Of a DNA stretch of 64,000 bases, positions 24,656-34,114 are shown one piece after another (position 1 is the stretch's first letter; each line of letters starts with the position of its first letter). The stretch covers positions 1 through 64,000 of the forward strand of contig CAJQLA010000006.1 of assembly GCA_905479075.1 (NCBI GenBank), in the 5' to 3' direction. Position numbers and translations under genes: made by a program. The notes beneath the pieces are model-generated. The model was not told the origin of the DNA and did no database searches. It saw only the letters and a program-made list of their open reading frames with translations. Source of the DNA: an uncultured Gammaproteobacteria bacterium. Its GTDB lineage: Bacteria; Pseudomonadota; Gammaproteobacteria; Nitrosococcales; Methylophagaceae.

Positions 24656-25405
24656 TTAGCCACACAGGGCCTGCATTTTTTCAACATCCGTTAATGAGAT
24701 AGTCTTGCCTTTTATTGCAATCAAGCCATTGTCTTGAAAGCGAGAAAACAAGCGACTGACGGTTTCAACAGCAAGGCCTAGGTGATTGGCTATATCGCTA
24801 CGCGACATAGTGAGCTGAAACTCTTTAGCAGAAAAACCACGATCCTTAAAACGTTTTGATAGTGATAATAAATAGGTCGCCAACTTTTCATCGGATGTTT
24901 TCTTTCCTAGTAATAACATCAAGGATTTATCCCCAGAAAGCTCCTTACTAACTCTGGTCAACAACTGCACCTGTAATCGTGGCAGTTCACTGCCTAAGTC
25001 TTGTAAGTTGTCAAAAGGGAGTTCGCATACACTGCTACTTTCAAGTGCGACAGCTTTAGACTGATAAGAGTCCATATGAATCGCATCTAGGCCTATAAAC
25101 TCTCCCGGGAAGTAAAAGCTTGTAACTTGTTCTCGACCGTCACTTGCGGAAATTGTCGTTTTAAAGGAGCCTGAGCGCACAACATATAGAGAAATAAAAT
25201 CATCTTTAAGATTAAAGAGCGTCTGGCCTTTATCATAACCCTGACTACGTTTAATGATTTTATCAAGCTGGACAAGATCGTCGCGATGTAAGCCTAATGG
25301 TAAGCATAGTCTATATAAAGAACAGTCTTGGCACTCCAACTGGTGTTCGTGCTCTAATCTCGCAATATCATCAATTAGAGGCTTTATATCTTTTGTTCCT
25401 ACCAT
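24656..25405 (-). CDS. fnr: FNR/Anr-type oxygen-sensing transcription regulator, 249 aa
   Basis: The N-terminus carries C25-X2-C28-X5-C34, and C127 lies in SSSVCELPF, which together give the four cysteines of an FNR 4Fe-4S cluster. A cyclic-nucleotide-type beta barrel (about 45-150) and dimerisation helix lead to a winged helix (about 190-240). Its recognition helix region LAVETVSRLFSRF contains the E..SR of FNR that reads TTGAT. It is a cytoplasmic global regulator switching on in low oxygen. Targets visible here include ompW and possibly mtoX. It is divergent from hisB. Confidence 0.93.
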   Translation of the reverse strand: MVGTKDIKPLIDDIARLEHEHQLECQDCSLYRLCLPLGLHRDDLVQLDKIIKRSQGYDKGQTLFNLKDDFISLYVVRSGSFKTTISASDGREQVTSFYFPGEFIGLDAIHMDSYQSKAVALESSSVCELPFDNLQDLGSELPRLQVQLLTRVSKELSGDKSLMLLLGKKTSDEKLATYLLSLSKRFKDRGFSAKEFQLTMSRSDIANHLGLAVETVSRLFSRFQDNGLIAIKGKTISLTDVEKMQALCG

Positions 25406-25504
25406 TATCCCTTCCTAGTCTCACTAATAAGTATAATACCCCTTCAAACACTTCTCTGAAACAGTTATCATTCTTAATCTTAACTGAATGTTCTAGGAAA
25501 ACTA

Positions 25505-26098
25505 ATGACTTCTCGTACCGCAACCATTGCGCGTAATACTTTGGAAACCCAAATTCAGGTCTCAATAAACCTGGATGGACAAGGCCAATTTAAGTCTCAG
25601 ACGGGTGTCGCTTTCCTTGATCACATGATGGAACAGATTGCGCGCCACGGCCTAATTGACCTTGCGATTGAAGCTAAGGGTGACTTACACATTGACGCTC
25701 ACCATACAGTTGAAGATATCGGCATTACCATTGGACAAGCTATAAAAGAAGCACTCGGCGACAAAAAGGGCATTATTCGCTATGGTCACGCTTATGTCCC
25801 CTTAGATGAGGCATTATCACGTGTCGCTCTCGATTTGTCAGGTCGTCCTGGCCTAGAATTTGATGTTGTTTTTAAGCGCGACAAAATCGGTGAATTTGAT
25901 GTTGACTTGTTCTATGAGTTTTTCCAAGGCATGGTCAACCATGCAGGTATCACTTTACACATTGATTCATTAAAAGGCCGCAATGCTCACCATATTGCTG
26001 AAACTATATTTAAGGCCTTTGGTAGAGCATTACGCATGGCTGTCAGCCGTGATTCGCGGGCAATGGAACAGCTACCTTCAACAAAAGGCAGCTTATAA
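25505..26098 (+). CDS. hisB: Imidazoleglycerol-phosphate dehydratase HisB, 197 aa
   Basis: Carries the two HHxVED-like metal sites: HHTVEDIG near residues 66-73 and the late NAHHIAET near 160. Also DHM near 39 and the closing SRDSR...LPSTKG. At 197 aa it is the single-domain dehydratase without the phosphatase domain found in enteric bifunctional HisB. It catalyses the sixth step of histidine synthesis in the cytoplasm. First gene of a hisB-H-A-F-I-E run; ATG 25505 follows AGGAAAACTA. Divergent from fnr. Confidence 0.96.
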   Translation: MTSRTATIARNTLETQIQVSINLDGQGQFKSQTGVAFLDHMMEQIARHGLIDLAIEAKGDLHIDAHHTVEDIGITIGQAIKEALGDKKGIIRYGHAYVPLDEALSRVALDLSGRPGLEFDVVFKRDKIGEFDVDLFYEFFQGMVNHAGITLHIDSLKGRNAHHIAETIFKAFGRALRMAVSRDSRAMEQLPSTKGSL

Positions 26099-26153
26099 AC
26101 TGTCTTAACTCTAGATACGTAAAATAAATATTTAATATTTGAAACGAGTTTTT

Positions 26154-26795
26154 ATGCGTCACGTAGCAGTTATCGATTATGGCATGGGAAATTTACGCTC
26201 TGCCTCCAAGGCTTTGGAAACAGTTGCGCAGGATGCTGTCATTGAAGTCACATCCGATCCGGAACAGATCCTAAAAGCAAGCCACGTTTTATTTCCTGGC
26301 GTGGGTGCTATTCGGGACTGCATTGCAGAACTGAAACGCCGAGGACTGGATGAAGTTATTTACGAATCCGCTAAAAGTAAGCCATTTTTAGCTATTTGTA
26401 TTGGCATGCAAGCCTTGTTAAGCCATAGTGATGAAAATGGGGGTGTCGATAGCCTCGATCTCATTTCAGGTAACGTAAAGAAATTTAATGACCACTTAGA
26501 ACGTGATCAGGCTGATTTTAAAGTCCCGCACATGGGTTGGAACCAAGTGCAACAAACTGTCTCACACCCGCTTTGGCAAAATATCGAACAAGCAAGTCAT
26601 TTTTACTTTGTTCATAGCTATTACACTGTGCCTGACGACAAATCTGTTATTGCTGCAACAGCACAATACCAGCATGATTTTACTGCTGCACTGCATAAAG
26701 ATAATATTTTTGCAGTACAATTTCACCCTGAAAAAAGCCATCATGCAGGCTTACAATTGTTAGAAAACTTTATAAACTGGGATGGCCAGTCTTAA
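26154..26795 (+). CDS. hisH: Imidazole glycerol phosphate synthase glutaminase subunit HisH, 213 aa
   Basis: I place the start at ATG 26154 ([13 protein letters not shown]), since the upstream TTG at 26139 would add only five unneeded residues. The class I glutamine amidotransferase triad is seen in AICIGMQ (nucleophile Cys near 80), QFHPEKS (His) and its Glu. GMGNLRS near the start and YFVHSYY near 140 are typical. HisH supplies ammonia to HisF. A hairpin overlaps its stop codon. Confidence 0.96.
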   Translation: MRHVAVIDYGMGNLRSASKALETVAQDAVIEVTSDPEQILKASHVLFPGVGAIRDCIAELKRRGLDEVIYESAKSKPFLAICIGMQALLSHSDENGGVDSLDLISGNVKKFNDHLERDQADFKVPHMGWNQVQQTVSHPLWQNIEQASHFYFVHSYYTVPDDKSVIAATAQYQHDFTAALHKDNIFAVQFHPEKSHHAGLQLLENFINWDGQS

Positions 26796-26802
26796 CTGGC
26801 CA
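26783..26802 (+). promoter_or_regulatory. Hairpin overlapping the hisH stop codon
   Basis: TGGCCAGT (26783-26790) and ACTGGCCA (26795-26802) form a perfect 8-bp stem with a 4-nt loop containing part of the hisH stop. There is no T run, so it is not a terminator. It may affect hisA initiation or mRNA stability. Confidence 0.55.
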
Positions 26803-26818
26803 AAATGGAGAATATGCT

Positions 26819-27571
26819 ATGTTGTTAATACCCGCCATTGATCTAAAAGACGGACAATGTGTCCGTTTAAGACAAGGTCGAATGGACGATGATACAGTCT
26901 TTTCTAATGATCCCGTTGCTGTTGCAAAGCAATGGGTTGATGCTGGCGCTAAACGCCTACATATTGTTGATTTAGATGGCGCTTTTGCAGGAAAGCCTGT
27001 CAATGCCGGTGTTATCCATCAAATCTGTGACACTTTCCCTGAACTTGATGTTCAAGTGGGTGGCGGTATTCGTGATGAAGATACCATTCAAACCTATTTG
27101 GAGGCCGGTGTACGCTATGCCATTATTGGTACAAAAGCCATTAATGCGCCGCATTTTGTTGGTGATGTTTGTGCCGTATTCCCTGGTCATATTATCGTTG
27201 GCCTCGATGCCAAAGATGGTAAGGTTGCCATTGATGGTTGGTCTAAATTATCACATCATGACGTGACTGATATAGCGAAACAATTTGAACAAGATGGTGT
27301 CGAGTCTATCGTTTACACTGATATTAGTCGTGATGGCATGATGCAAGGTGTTAATTTAGAATCAACCCGCGATTTAGCTAGAGCGATTAATATCCCCGTT
27401 ATTGCTTCTGGTGGCGTCACTGATTACGACGATGTTAAAGCACTTTGCCATTATGAAAGCGAAGGCGTTATGGGGGCTATTGTTGGCCGCGCAATTTATG
27501 AAGGCACTATCGATCTTACAAAAGCGCAGTCTCTAGCTGATAGTCTTAACCCACCACTACAGCATTATTAA
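26819..27571 (+). CDS. hisA: HisA, phosphoribosylformimino-AICAR phosphate isomerase, 250 aa
   Basis: A TIM-barrel enzyme with [14 protein letters not shown] at the start (catalytic Asp at position 8), [10 protein letters not shown] near 80 and a second catalytic Asp in YTDISRDGM near 130. [10 protein letters not shown] near 200 completes the phosphate-binding set. It isomerises ProFAR to PRFAR in histidine synthesis. ATG follows ATGGAGAATATGCT. HisF, its structural sister, follows by 14 bases. Confidence 0.96.
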   Translation: MLLIPAIDLKDGQCVRLRQGRMDDDTVFSNDPVAVAKQWVDAGAKRLHIVDLDGAFAGKPVNAGVIHQICDTFPELDVQVGGGIRDEDTIQTYLEAGVRYAIIGTKAINAPHFVGDVCAVFPGHIIVGLDAKDGKVAIDGWSKLSHHDVTDIAKQFEQDGVESIVYTDISRDGMMQGVNLESTRDLARAINIPVIASGGVTDYDDVKALCHYESEGVMGAIVGRAIYEGTIDLTKAQSLADSLNPPLQHY

Positions 27572-27585
27572 CCGGAAGAGAAATA

Positions 27586-28359
27586 ATGACACTGGCTAAA
27601 CGTATTATTCCTTGTCTTGATGTTGATGACGGCCGTGTCGTAAAGGGTGTGCAGTTTGTCGATATCCGCGACGCCGGCGATCCAGTCGAAGTTGCTAAGC
27701 GCTATAACGAGCAAGGTGCGGATGAAATTACCTTCCTTGATATCACAGCAACCCACCATGATAGAGAGACTATCGTCCATGTTGTTGAGGCTGTTGCAAG
27801 CCAGGTCTTTATTCCTTTAACAGTCGGTGGCGGTATTCGTAAACTAGAAGATATTCGCCGAATGCTCAATGCAGGCGCGGATAAAGTTGGTATTAACTCT
27901 GCCGCTATTACAAACCCCGAATTTGTACGTGAAGCAGCCGAAAAATTTGGTTCTCAATGTATTGTCGTTGCCATTGATGCTAAACGTGTCTCAGAGGAAG
28001 GGGAAGCTGCTCGCTGGGAAATCTTTACTCATGGTGGCAGAAAAGGTACGGGTATTGATGCCGTTGAGTGGGCAAGGAAAATGGTTGATTATGGTGCAGG
28101 GGAAATCCTGTTAACCAGTATGGATAAAGATGGTACTAAGTCAGGCTTCGATCTAGAGCTCACTCGTGCCATTAGTGATTCAGTAATGGTTCCTGTTATT
28201 GCATCTGGCGGTGTTGGTAAGTTACAAGACTTAACTGATGGTATTAAATTAGGTCATGCCGATGCCGTGTTAGCTGCTAGTATTTTTCACTTTGGTGAAC
28301 ACACTGTTGGCGAAGCCAAGCAACAAATGGCTGAGCAAGGTATTGAGGTTCGCTTTTAA
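27586..28359 (+). CDS. hisF: Imidazole glycerol phosphate synthase cyclase subunit HisF, 257 aa
   Basis: The TIM barrel begins [18 protein letters not shown] with catalytic Asp near residue 11. The second catalytic Asp lies in [12 protein letters not shown] near 180. [11 protein letters not shown] and ASGGVGK are phosphate-binding loops. It forms a complex with HisH, which feeds ammonia through the barrel, and gives imidazole glycerol phosphate and AICAR. The hisI start follows by one base. Confidence 0.97.
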   Translation: MTLAKRIIPCLDVDDGRVVKGVQFVDIRDAGDPVEVAKRYNEQGADEITFLDITATHHDRETIVHVVEAVASQVFIPLTVGGGIRKLEDIRRMLNAGADKVGINSAAITNPEFVREAAEKFGSQCIVVAIDAKRVSEEGEAARWEIFTHGGRKGTGIDAVEWARKMVDYGAGEILLTSMDKDGTKSGFDLELTRAISDSVMVPVIASGGVGKLQDLTDGIKLGHADAVLAASIFHFGEHTVGEAKQQMAEQGIEVRF

Positions 28360-28360
28360 T

Positions 28361-28741
28361 ATGTCTTGGCTTGATCAAGTTAAATGGAACGAAGATGGTT
28401 TAGCACCTGTTATCACACAGGAAGTTGGCACAAACCAAGTGTTGACATTGGCTTGGATGAACAGAGCGTCTTTACAGCTCACTCTCGAAACAGGCCATGC
28501 CGTATATTGGTCTCGCTCGCGCCAGAAGCTATGGCATAAGGGTGAACAATCAGGCCACCAGCAGCTCGTTAAATCTATACGCTTAGATTGCGATAATGAT
28601 GCATTATTACTTCATGTCGAACAATTGGGGGGTATTGCTTGTCATACTGGTCGACATCATTGTTTTTATCTGCAATTAAATAATGGTGAATGGCAGGCGA
28701 CTGAGCCCGTATTGAAAGATCCTAAAGAGATGTATAAATGA
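28361..28741 (+). CDS. hisI: Phosphoribosyl-AMP cyclohydrolase HisI, 126 aa
   Basis: The start is set at ATG 28361 immediately after the hisF stop ([14 protein letters not shown]). The protein has [27 protein letters not shown] and the zinc motif [11 protein letters not shown]. This is the single-domain cyclohydrolase; the pyrophosphohydrolase function is a separate gene (hisE) overlapping by four bases. It catalyses the third step of histidine synthesis. Confidence 0.95.
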   Translation: MSWLDQVKWNEDGLAPVITQEVGTNQVLTLAWMNRASLQLTLETGHAVYWSRSRQKLWHKGEQSGHQQLVKSIRLDCDNDALLLHVEQLGGIACHTGRHHCFYLQLNNGEWQATEPVLKDPKEMYK

Positions 28742-29058
28742 GCGATATATTAACCAAATTAGCCGCTGTTCTAGAATCTCGCAAACATGCGGATGCTGAT
28801 AGCTCATATGTTGCCAGCTTATATCAAGGTGGCACGGATAAGATCCTCAAAAAATTAGGTGAAGAAGCCACTGAAACAGTTATTGCAGGTAAAGGCGGTG
28901 ACAAACAAGAAATCATTTATGAGACGGCAGATCTTTGGTTTCATAGCCTGGTATTGCTAGCGCATAATGATATAGATGTGCAGAATGTCTTGAATGAGCT
29001 GGATCGTCGCTTTGGTCTCTCGGGTCATGATGAAAAAGCAGCAAGGACAAAGTCATGA
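28738..29058 (+). CDS. hisE: Phosphoribosyl-ATP pyrophosphohydrolase HisE, 106 aa
   Basis: A short all-helical MazG-like protein with [24 protein letters not shown], where the two glutamates bind magnesium, and YETADLWFH in the next helix. It performs the second step of histidine synthesis. ATGA overlaps join it to hisI upstream and the HIT gene downstream, showing translational coupling through the cluster. Confidence 0.95.
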   Translation: MSDILTKLAAVLESRKHADADSSYVASLYQGGTDKILKKLGEEATETVIAGKGGDKQEIIYETADLWFHSLVLLAHNDIDVQNVLNELDRRFGLSGHDEKAARTKS

Positions 29059-29393
29059 GCGATTGTCTGTTTTGTAAAATAATCGCCGGTGATATTCCGT
29101 CATCAAAGGTGTTTGAAGATCAACATATTTTTGTATTTAAAGATATTAACCCCAAAGCAGCTGTTCATTTATTGGTCATTCCAAAAGTCCATATTGCACG
29201 ACTTGATGACATGACAAACGAGCACCAAATGCTCATTGCGCATATAATGTTGCAATTACCTCACTTAGCACGCTCTCAAGGTTTAGATGATGGCTTTCGT
29301 ACCATCATTAATACAGGCCCTGGCGGTGGCCAAGAAGTAGGGCATTTACATATACATTTACTAGGTGGCCAAGGCTTGCCTAGTTTTAATTAG
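29055..29393 (+). CDS. HIT-family nucleotide-binding hydrolase (HinT-like), 112 aa
   Basis: The signature histidine triad HLHIHLLGG closes the protein (about residues 98-106). Upstream are [19 protein letters not shown], and [17 protein letters not shown] near 30-46. HinT proteins hydrolyse adenosine phosphoramidates and similar adducts in the cytoplasm. Its start overlaps the hisE stop by four bases and tatA starts nine bases after its stop, so it is transcribed with his and tat genes. This order (his-hinT-tat) is common in gammaproteobacteria. Confidence 0.93.
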   Translation: MSDCLFCKIIAGDIPSSKVFEDQHIFVFKDINPKAAVHLLVIPKVHIARLDDMTNEHQMLIAHIMLQLPHLARSQGLDDGFRTIINTGPGGGQEVGHLHIHLLGGQGLPSFN

Positions 29394-29402
29394 GAGAACA
29401 CG

Positions 29403-29642
29403 ATGGGACTTGGCGGTATTAGTATTTGGCAATTACTGATTGTTTTAGTGATTGTCATACTTTTATTTGGCACAAAAAAATTACGCTCTATGGGTGGTGA
29501 TTTAGGCAGTGCTATTAAAAGCTTCAAACAATCTGTTCGTGAAGGCGAAGAAGAGCAAATGAGCGACAAAAATGATGCATCCATTGATCATAATGATGAA
29601 ACACACGTTCAAAGCTCAGAAAAAGATAAACACACAAGTTAA
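29403..29642 (+). CDS. tatA: TatA, twin-arginine translocase pore-forming subunit, 79 aa
   Basis: A short N-terminal membrane helix ([20 protein letters not shown]) is followed by the [21 protein letters not shown] hinge and amphipathic helix typical of TatA, then an acidic hydrophilic tail with many Asp, Glu and His. TatA forms the variable pore for folded proteins. Substrates in this window include SoxB, SoxC and SoxY. ATG 29403 follows TTAGGAGAACACG. Confidence 0.95.
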   Translation: MGLGGISIWQLLIVLVIVILLFGTKKLRSMGGDLGSAIKSFKQSVREGEEEQMSDKNDASIDHNDETHVQSSEKDKHTS

Positions 29643-29654
29643 GCTGAATTTATA

Positions 29655-29706
29655 AAACAAACTTTACTCACGATAGATATATGCTTCGGGAGTAAAAATT
29701 TGTTTG
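29655..29706 (+). promoter_or_regulatory. tatA-tatB intergenic hairpin
   Basis: TTTACTC (29663-29669) pairs with GAGTAAA (29690-29696), and the flanking AAACAA and TTGTTT extend the stem with a small bulge. It lies in the 85-base gap between tatA and tatB and could lower expression of tatB relative to tatA, as TatA is needed in excess. Confidence 0.5.
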
Positions 29707-29727
29707 TGATGACATTGACTACTTATT

Positions 29728-30033
29728 ATGTTTGATATCGGTTTCTGGGAAATAATGCTTATCGCAGTCGTTGCCTTGGTCGTCGTTGGGCCTGAGCGCT
29801 TGCCTAGAGTCATTCGCGTCACAGGCCTATGGATAGGACGTGCAACTGCCTCCCTGCAATCTGTGCGCAATGAAATATCGCGTGAATTACGTGCTGATGA
29901 AATTAGGCGAGCGATTAATCAGCCAGAAGATATTCCTATCGTTAGAGAAATCATCTCACCCGAAATAAAACCATCAAATACAGATACAAACAAAGAGCAA
30001 GAAAGCAAAAAGGACACTAATGGAGACGGATAG
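29728..30033 (+). CDS. tatB: TatB, twin-arginine translocase substrate-receptor subunit, 101 aa
   Basis: The protein begins MFDIGFWEIMLIAVVALVVVGPERLP, the TatB hallmark with Glu in the membrane helix and the GPERLP hinge. A long amphipathic helix and a charged, disordered tail follow. It joins TatC to form the twin-arginine receptor. It overlaps tatC by 14 bases. Confidence 0.96.
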   Translation: MFDIGFWEIMLIAVVALVVVGPERLPRVIRVTGLWIGRATASLQSVRNEISRELRADEIRRAINQPEDIPIVREIISPEIKPSNTDTNKEQESKKDTNGDG

Positions 30034-30766
30034 TCAGCAGCAGTTGATATCCCACCTGATAGAGCTCCGTGATCGTTTATTGCGAGGCATTCTTGCTGTG
30101 CTTGTTATTGCTGTTGTGTTACTGCCGTTTTCAAACGATCTATATCACTTTTTATCAGAGCCACTGTTACGGCACCTGCCAGAAAGTAGCACCATGATTG
30201 CAACTGAAGTTGCATCCCCGTTTTTAACACCTTTCAAATTAACATTAAGCACCGCCATCATGCTGGCAATTCCAGTTTTGTTATACCAATTGTGGGCTTT
30301 TGTTGCACCCGGGCTATACGATAATGAGAAGAAAATTGTATTCCCTCTATTATTTGCCAGTACTGCCTTGTTTTTCTTAGGTATTATTTTTGCCTACTTC
30401 ATAGTTTTTCCGCTCATATTTGGTTTTTTAACTCAGGCAGCACCTGAAGGGGTTGCTGTAATGACTGATATCAGTAGTTATTTAGATTTTGTACTAAAGT
30501 TGTTCTTTGCTTTTGGCTTTGCTTTTGAAGTACCCATAGCAACATTACTGCTTTTATGGACAGGTATTTCTACTGTAGAAAGTCTCTCTGAAAAAAGGCC
30601 ATATATTATCGTCGGGGCATTTGTTATTGGCATGCTACTAACGCCGCCTGATATTATCTCTCAGACTATGTTAGCCCTACCTGTCTGGTTGTTATTTGAG
30701 TTAGGTCTATTTTGTTCGCGCTGGCTACCTGCTAGAGAGAAAGCAGAAGAAGAGGAAGAGGAATAA
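30020..30766 (+). CDS. tatC: TatC, twin-arginine translocase receptor subunit, 248 aa
   Basis: Six predicted membrane helices; the N-terminus has LISHLIELRDRLLR, the segment that contacts the twin-arginine signal. The loops contain the conserved FLTPFKLT and YQLWAFVAPGLY with an EKK patch. The tail is strongly acidic (EEEEEE-type). It is the last gene of the run; a convergent minus-strand pentapeptide gene ends five bases away with no obvious terminator between. Confidence 0.96.
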   Translation: METDSQQQLISHLIELRDRLLRGILAVLVIAVVLLPFSNDLYHFLSEPLLRHLPESSTMIATEVASPFLTPFKLTLSTAIMLAIPVLLYQLWAFVAPGLYDNEKKIVFPLLFASTALFFLGIIFAYFIVFPLIFGFLTQAAPEGVAVMTDISSYLDFVLKLFFAFGFAFEVPIATLLLLWTGISTVESLSEKRPYIIVGAFVIGMLLTPPDIISQTMLALPVWLLFELGLFCSRWLPAREKAEEEEEE

Positions 30767-30770
30767 TTAG

Positions 30771-31115
30771 CTATTTACCATAACGTAGTCGTGTTCCGTG
30801 TTCTAAAGATAATAGTATCTCATTTGCACTCAACTCTTTTGGAAATAGAACACCTGAAATTTTAGCACCGTGGATGCTTGCACCATCTAATGTCGTACAA
30901 TTAGAAAAGTCGATCCCTCTTAAATCTGTCTGGCGAAAATAACAGTTTGAAAAATCTAAACCACTGGTTTCAAGCCCTTGTAAATTAAGATGGCGATAAT
31001 CACAACCAGCTACGCCTGCCGGCTCACCAGCAGCTGCTCTTTGATTAAATTCTGCCACTTTGCCATCACGTAAAAGACGGTAAAGCGGATCCTCGGAGAT
31101 AGCGGGGTTCGCCAT
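30771..31115 (-). CDS. Small pentapeptide-repeat protein, 114 aa
   Basis: Residues about 40-92 read as pentapeptide repeats of the A(D/N)LXX type: GCDYRHLNLQGLETSGLDFSN and then YFRQTDLRGIDFSN and TTLDGASIHGAKISGV. Such repeats fold as a right-handed quadrilateral beta helix. The N-terminus (RLLRDGKVAEFNQRAAAG) is helical. No signal peptide. Function unknown; similar short proteins are widespread in gammaproteobacteria. It is encoded with the following small gene on the minus strand with a 17-base gap. Confidence 0.82.
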   Translation of the reverse strand: MANPAISEDPLYRLLRDGKVAEFNQRAAAGEPAGVAGCDYRHLNLQGLETSGLDFSNCYFRQTDLRGIDFSNCTTLDGASIHGAKISGVLFPKELSANEILLSLEHGTRLRYGK

Positions 31116-31132
31116 TATTAGTATTCCTTACT

Positions 31133-31381
31133 TTAAACAGTTAAATCTATACTACCACCAGGATTGTCAGGATTAAAGCCTATTTCCTGAGTGTCATTAC
31201 TCTGGTTAACGACTTGGCTTGTATCAACACTTTGCGTACTTTGATCGTTCACATTCACCGTTTCCTTAGTTTCGCTTTGCTCAAGCGCCTGCGTCGTTTG
31301 TCCGCGTAATTCACTCTCTTTATCAAGCGGGTTGGTGAGTGTAGGTTGATTTGTAAATGATGCAATGCCTGGAATATCCAT
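31133..31381 (-). CDS. Small, low-complexity hypothetical protein, 82 aa
   Basis: The start is placed at ATG (minus strand, 31381) because AAAGGAGTGCGTT is directly upstream. The product is polar, with many Thr, Gln, Ser, Asn and Asp residues and repeated TQ/SQ pairs. It has no hydrophobic core, suggesting a disordered protein. No signal peptide or known motif. It lies upstream of the pentapeptide gene and may share its transcript. Family unknown. Confidence 0.6.
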   Translation of the reverse strand: MDIPGIASFTNQPTLTNPLDKESELRGQTTQALEQSETKETVNVNDQSTQSVDTSQVVNQSNDTQEIGFNPDNPGGSIDLTV

Positions 31382-31587
31382 AACGCACTCCTTTAAGTAA
31401 GCTTTAAACAATAATAACTAATGCCAGTTTACCTGTTTCATTTTCCCTTAATAGGCAAGTTTAATTTGGGAAAGCGCTCACACTTTAACGCATTATTAAA
31501 ATTTTAAAACAAATACCTCCCTAGCAACAAATTGCACTGCCAATACGTGTAGAATAGCCTTAACAACATTTACAAATAGAGAATTTT

Positions 31588-31821
31588 ATGACAATAAAAC
31601 AGCAATTGGTTGATGAAATCGAAGTCCTGCTACGCTATAACTTAGATACAACTTTTGAAGGCATTAAAGTGCACCATGAGGCTCGTGAAGAGCTTAAAGA
31701 TGCAACAAATAGACTATTTGAAAAAGGCTTGATCACGCAACAAGACGGCGGTTATTTAACAGATCTAGGCCATGAAGCCGCACAGCACACACAAGCTGCA
31801 TTAGGTATCCTAACCTCCTAG
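31588..31821 (+). CDS. Conserved small protein, TIGR02647-like, 77 aa
   Basis: The sequence pattern LLLRYNLDTTFEGIKVHHEA....A..RLFEKGLITQQDGGYLTDLG.EAA.H.Q matches my memory of the TIGR02647 family, found in Pseudomonas and relatives. Its fold suggests a small winged-helix-like domain. It is cytoplasmic and of unknown role. ATG 31588 follows a weak AGAGAATTTT leader. It is convergent with folA. Confidence 0.75.
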   Translation: MTIKQQLVDEIEVLLRYNLDTTFEGIKVHHEAREELKDATNRLFEKGLITQQDGGYLTDLGHEAAQHTQAALGILTS

Positions 31822-31839
31822 TAGACTTCGCTATATTGT

Positions 31840-32325
31840 TTATTTTTTCTGGTAAACAATAAAGCTGTAAGGATATTCATTTTTTTCGTCTGCCGGGTGG
31901 TCCTCGCGGCTTATTTCCGACCACGCCATACTATCCCATTCTGGAAACCAAGTATCACCTTCCAAGCTGGCATGAACCAATGTTAAATAAAGTTTATTTG
32001 CGTAAGGCAGAAAGACTTTATATAGCGATGATCCTCCCATTACCATAGCTTCTTCCGCATCCTCACAAGCTGCCAGCGCCTGTTCAACTGAATGACACAC
32101 GACACATTGATCTGCCTCTAAATATTCATTTGAGCTAATAATAATATTCTTACGGCCGGGTAGCGCTCTACCAATAGATTCATGTGTTTTCCTACCCATG
32201 ATTAAAGGTTTACCCATGGTAACGCGCTTGAAATACTGTAAGTCAGCAGATAATTTCCAAGGTAAATCATTTTCTTTCCCAATCAATCCTGACTGGTCTG
32301 TCGCTACAATAATGGCTAAGTTCAT
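31840..32325 (-). CDS. folA: Dihydrofolate reductase FolA, 161 aa
   Basis: Type I DHFR with IGKENDLPWKLSADLQYFK near the N-terminus, where Asp replaces no key residue and Trp/Leu line the folate site. MGRKTHESIGRALPGRKNIIIS is the NADPH site and VMGGSSLYKVFLP near 95 carries the conserved G-G. It reduces dihydrofolate in one-carbon metabolism. It is monocistronic on the minus strand and divergent from the phosphate transporter gene. Confidence 0.95.
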   Translation of the reverse strand: MNLAIIVATDQSGLIGKENDLPWKLSADLQYFKRVTMGKPLIMGRKTHESIGRALPGRKNIIISSNEYLEADQCVVCHSVEQALAACEDAEEAMVMGGSSLYKVFLPYANKLYLTLVHASLEGDTWFPEWDSMAWSEISREDHPADEKNEYPYSFIVYQKK

Positions 32326-32428
32326 TGTCTAAATCCAAAGGTTTGGGCCATAGAATAACAGCTTTGCATCAGAGGTTCAGGCGGGCATATAAATCAAGTA
32401 TGATTAAACTATATTGTTGGAAGTGATC

Positions 32429-34078
32429 ATGATCATGTCAATTTTTTATATGATAGGTTCAGCTATTGGAGGTATCGGCCTTTTCGTTCTCGGCATGTCA
32501 CTCATGTCTAACGGATTAAAAACCGCCTCAGGTAGCTCATTGCATCATTTTCTACGCCATTGGACAAAAACGCCCTTCCGCGGCCTATCTTTGGGGTTTG
32601 TATTAACCTCGCTAATTCAATCTTCGAGTGCGATTACTATCACCATCATAGGTTTTTGTAATGCGGGATTGCTGAGTCTTAAACGTGCAGCTTGGGTTGT
32701 TTTCGGCAGTAATGTCGGTACAACCACGACAGGTTGGATAGTGGCACTGATCGGGCTCAATATAAAAGTATCTAGTTTTGCTCTACCGCTTATCGGTATT
32801 GGAATGCTATTAAACCTATCGAAAAAGAATCAAAAAATATCGGGACTTGGTAAAGCTTTACTTGGTTTTGGCCTATTGTTTCTGGGAATCACTGTCTTAA
32901 AAGATACTTTTTCTGATTTAAGTCAGCTTATCACCTTTGACAATAGTGGTGCTGATGCAAGCTTGGCTGAATTATTGCTTTTCTTAGGAATTGGTTTTTT
33001 AATCACATTATTAATGCAGTCATCCAGTGTCACTCTGGCTATCACATTAACGGCTCTTTCTGGCGGTGTTATTTCCCTATTAGGGGCTGCTGCGGTCGTT
33101 GTTGGTGGCAACTTGGGAACCACTTCAACGGCAATGATAGCTTCATTTGGTACCAATGCTGTCGCTAAGCGTGTTGTTGCTAGCCATCTTATTTTCAATC
33201 TAGTTAGTGCTGTCGTCACGTTTATATTTTTAGCGCCTTTCGTGTCATTAATTGTCTATGGGCAACAACAACTTTTTGCTGATAATACAAGCACTACAAG
33301 CTTAGCTTTATTTCATACTTTTTTTAATATCTTGGGTGTTGTTTTAATTTGGCCATTTGTTGATGCCTTGCTTAAATGGTTATCACAACAGTTTAAGGAT
33401 GATGAAGAAGATAGCGCTAAGCCCCTTTACCTTAATAAACAATCTTTAAGCCTACCTTCTCTTGCTCTACATGCATTAAATAAAGAATTAGAACGTATCA
33501 GTCAATATGCTTTAAATATAGCAGTTGATAGTATCAAGCTTGAATCAATATCAAATACACTCAAACTCAAAGATCAAAGTATTAAAAAACTCATTACCGC
33601 TCTTGGTGATTACACCAGCAAACTATACAAACAAAATTTAAGTGATGATATTAGTAATCAACTTCCTGCCATATTAAGAATTTCGCAGTACTATAATTCG
33701 ATATCAGATTTATCAATTATATTGAGCCAGCAAAAACAGTTTTCTGAATTAGCTATCGATCCGAATATTCAACAAGAAATAAATAACTATTTACGACAAA
33801 GTGTTTCTTTGCTGAATGACCTTGGTTTACAAAAAAAACTGCGCTCTGAGAAGGAAATAGACAATCAATTGACCAAGTTGGAAATTAATTATCAAACAAT
33901 TAAAGCGCTACTTCTAAGAAGAGGTGCTGAAGGTGTTTTATCCATTGCAAAAATGGATAAAAAAATGAATTTAATTAGTCATGTACGAAGGATTAATCAA
34001 CAAGCTGTAAAAGCATATATCCACTATATTGAACTTGAATTAACGTATGATGTGAAGCTTGAAAAAGAAGCAATATAA
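32429..34078 (+). CDS. Na+/phosphate cotransporter family protein with PhoU-like C-terminus, 549 aa
   Basis: I use ATG 32429, behind GGAAGTGATC, rather than the in-frame TTG 32414. Two inverted Na/Pi-cotransporter repeats are marked by the duplicated QSSS motifs LIQSSSAITI near 56 and LMQSSSVTLA near 193, each with a GxNxGTT element. About eight to ten membrane helices span residues 5-310. The cytoplasmic C-terminal 200 residues are helical and PhoU-like. Members import phosphate with sodium. The family (NptA/YjbB-like) also includes exporters, so direction is not certain. It ends just before a cluster of DnaA-box-like sites. Confidence 0.88.
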   Translation: MIMSIFYMIGSAIGGIGLFVLGMSLMSNGLKTASGSSLHHFLRHWTKTPFRGLSLGFVLTSLIQSSSAITITIIGFCNAGLLSLKRAAWVVFGSNVGTTTTGWIVALIGLNIKVSSFALPLIGIGMLLNLSKKNQKISGLGKALLGFGLLFLGITVLKDTFSDLSQLITFDNSGADASLAELLLFLGIGFLITLLMQSSSVTLAITLTALSGGVISLLGAAAVVVGGNLGTTSTAMIASFGTNAVAKRVVASHLIFNLVSAVVTFIFLAPFVSLIVYGQQQLFADNTSTTSLALFHTFFNILGVVLIWPFVDALLKWLSQQFKDDEEDSAKPLYLNKQSLSLPSLALHALNKELERISQYALNIAVDSIKLESISNTLKLKDQSIKKLITALGDYTSKLYKQNLSDDISNQLPAILRISQYYNSISDLSIILSQQKQFSELAIDPNIQQEINNYLRQSVSLLNDLGLQKKLRSEKEIDNQLTKLEINYQTIKALLLRRGAEGVLSIAKMDKKMNLISHVRRINQQAVKAYIHYIELELTYDVKLEKEAI

Positions 34079-34114
34079 GTCCTGTATAAATACCTAATAA
34101 AACAGATCATAAGC

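Noticed and set aside
32414-32428. TTG start for the Na+/phosphate transporter
   Set aside because: ATG 32429 is better placed behind GGAAG and adds no unneeded residues.
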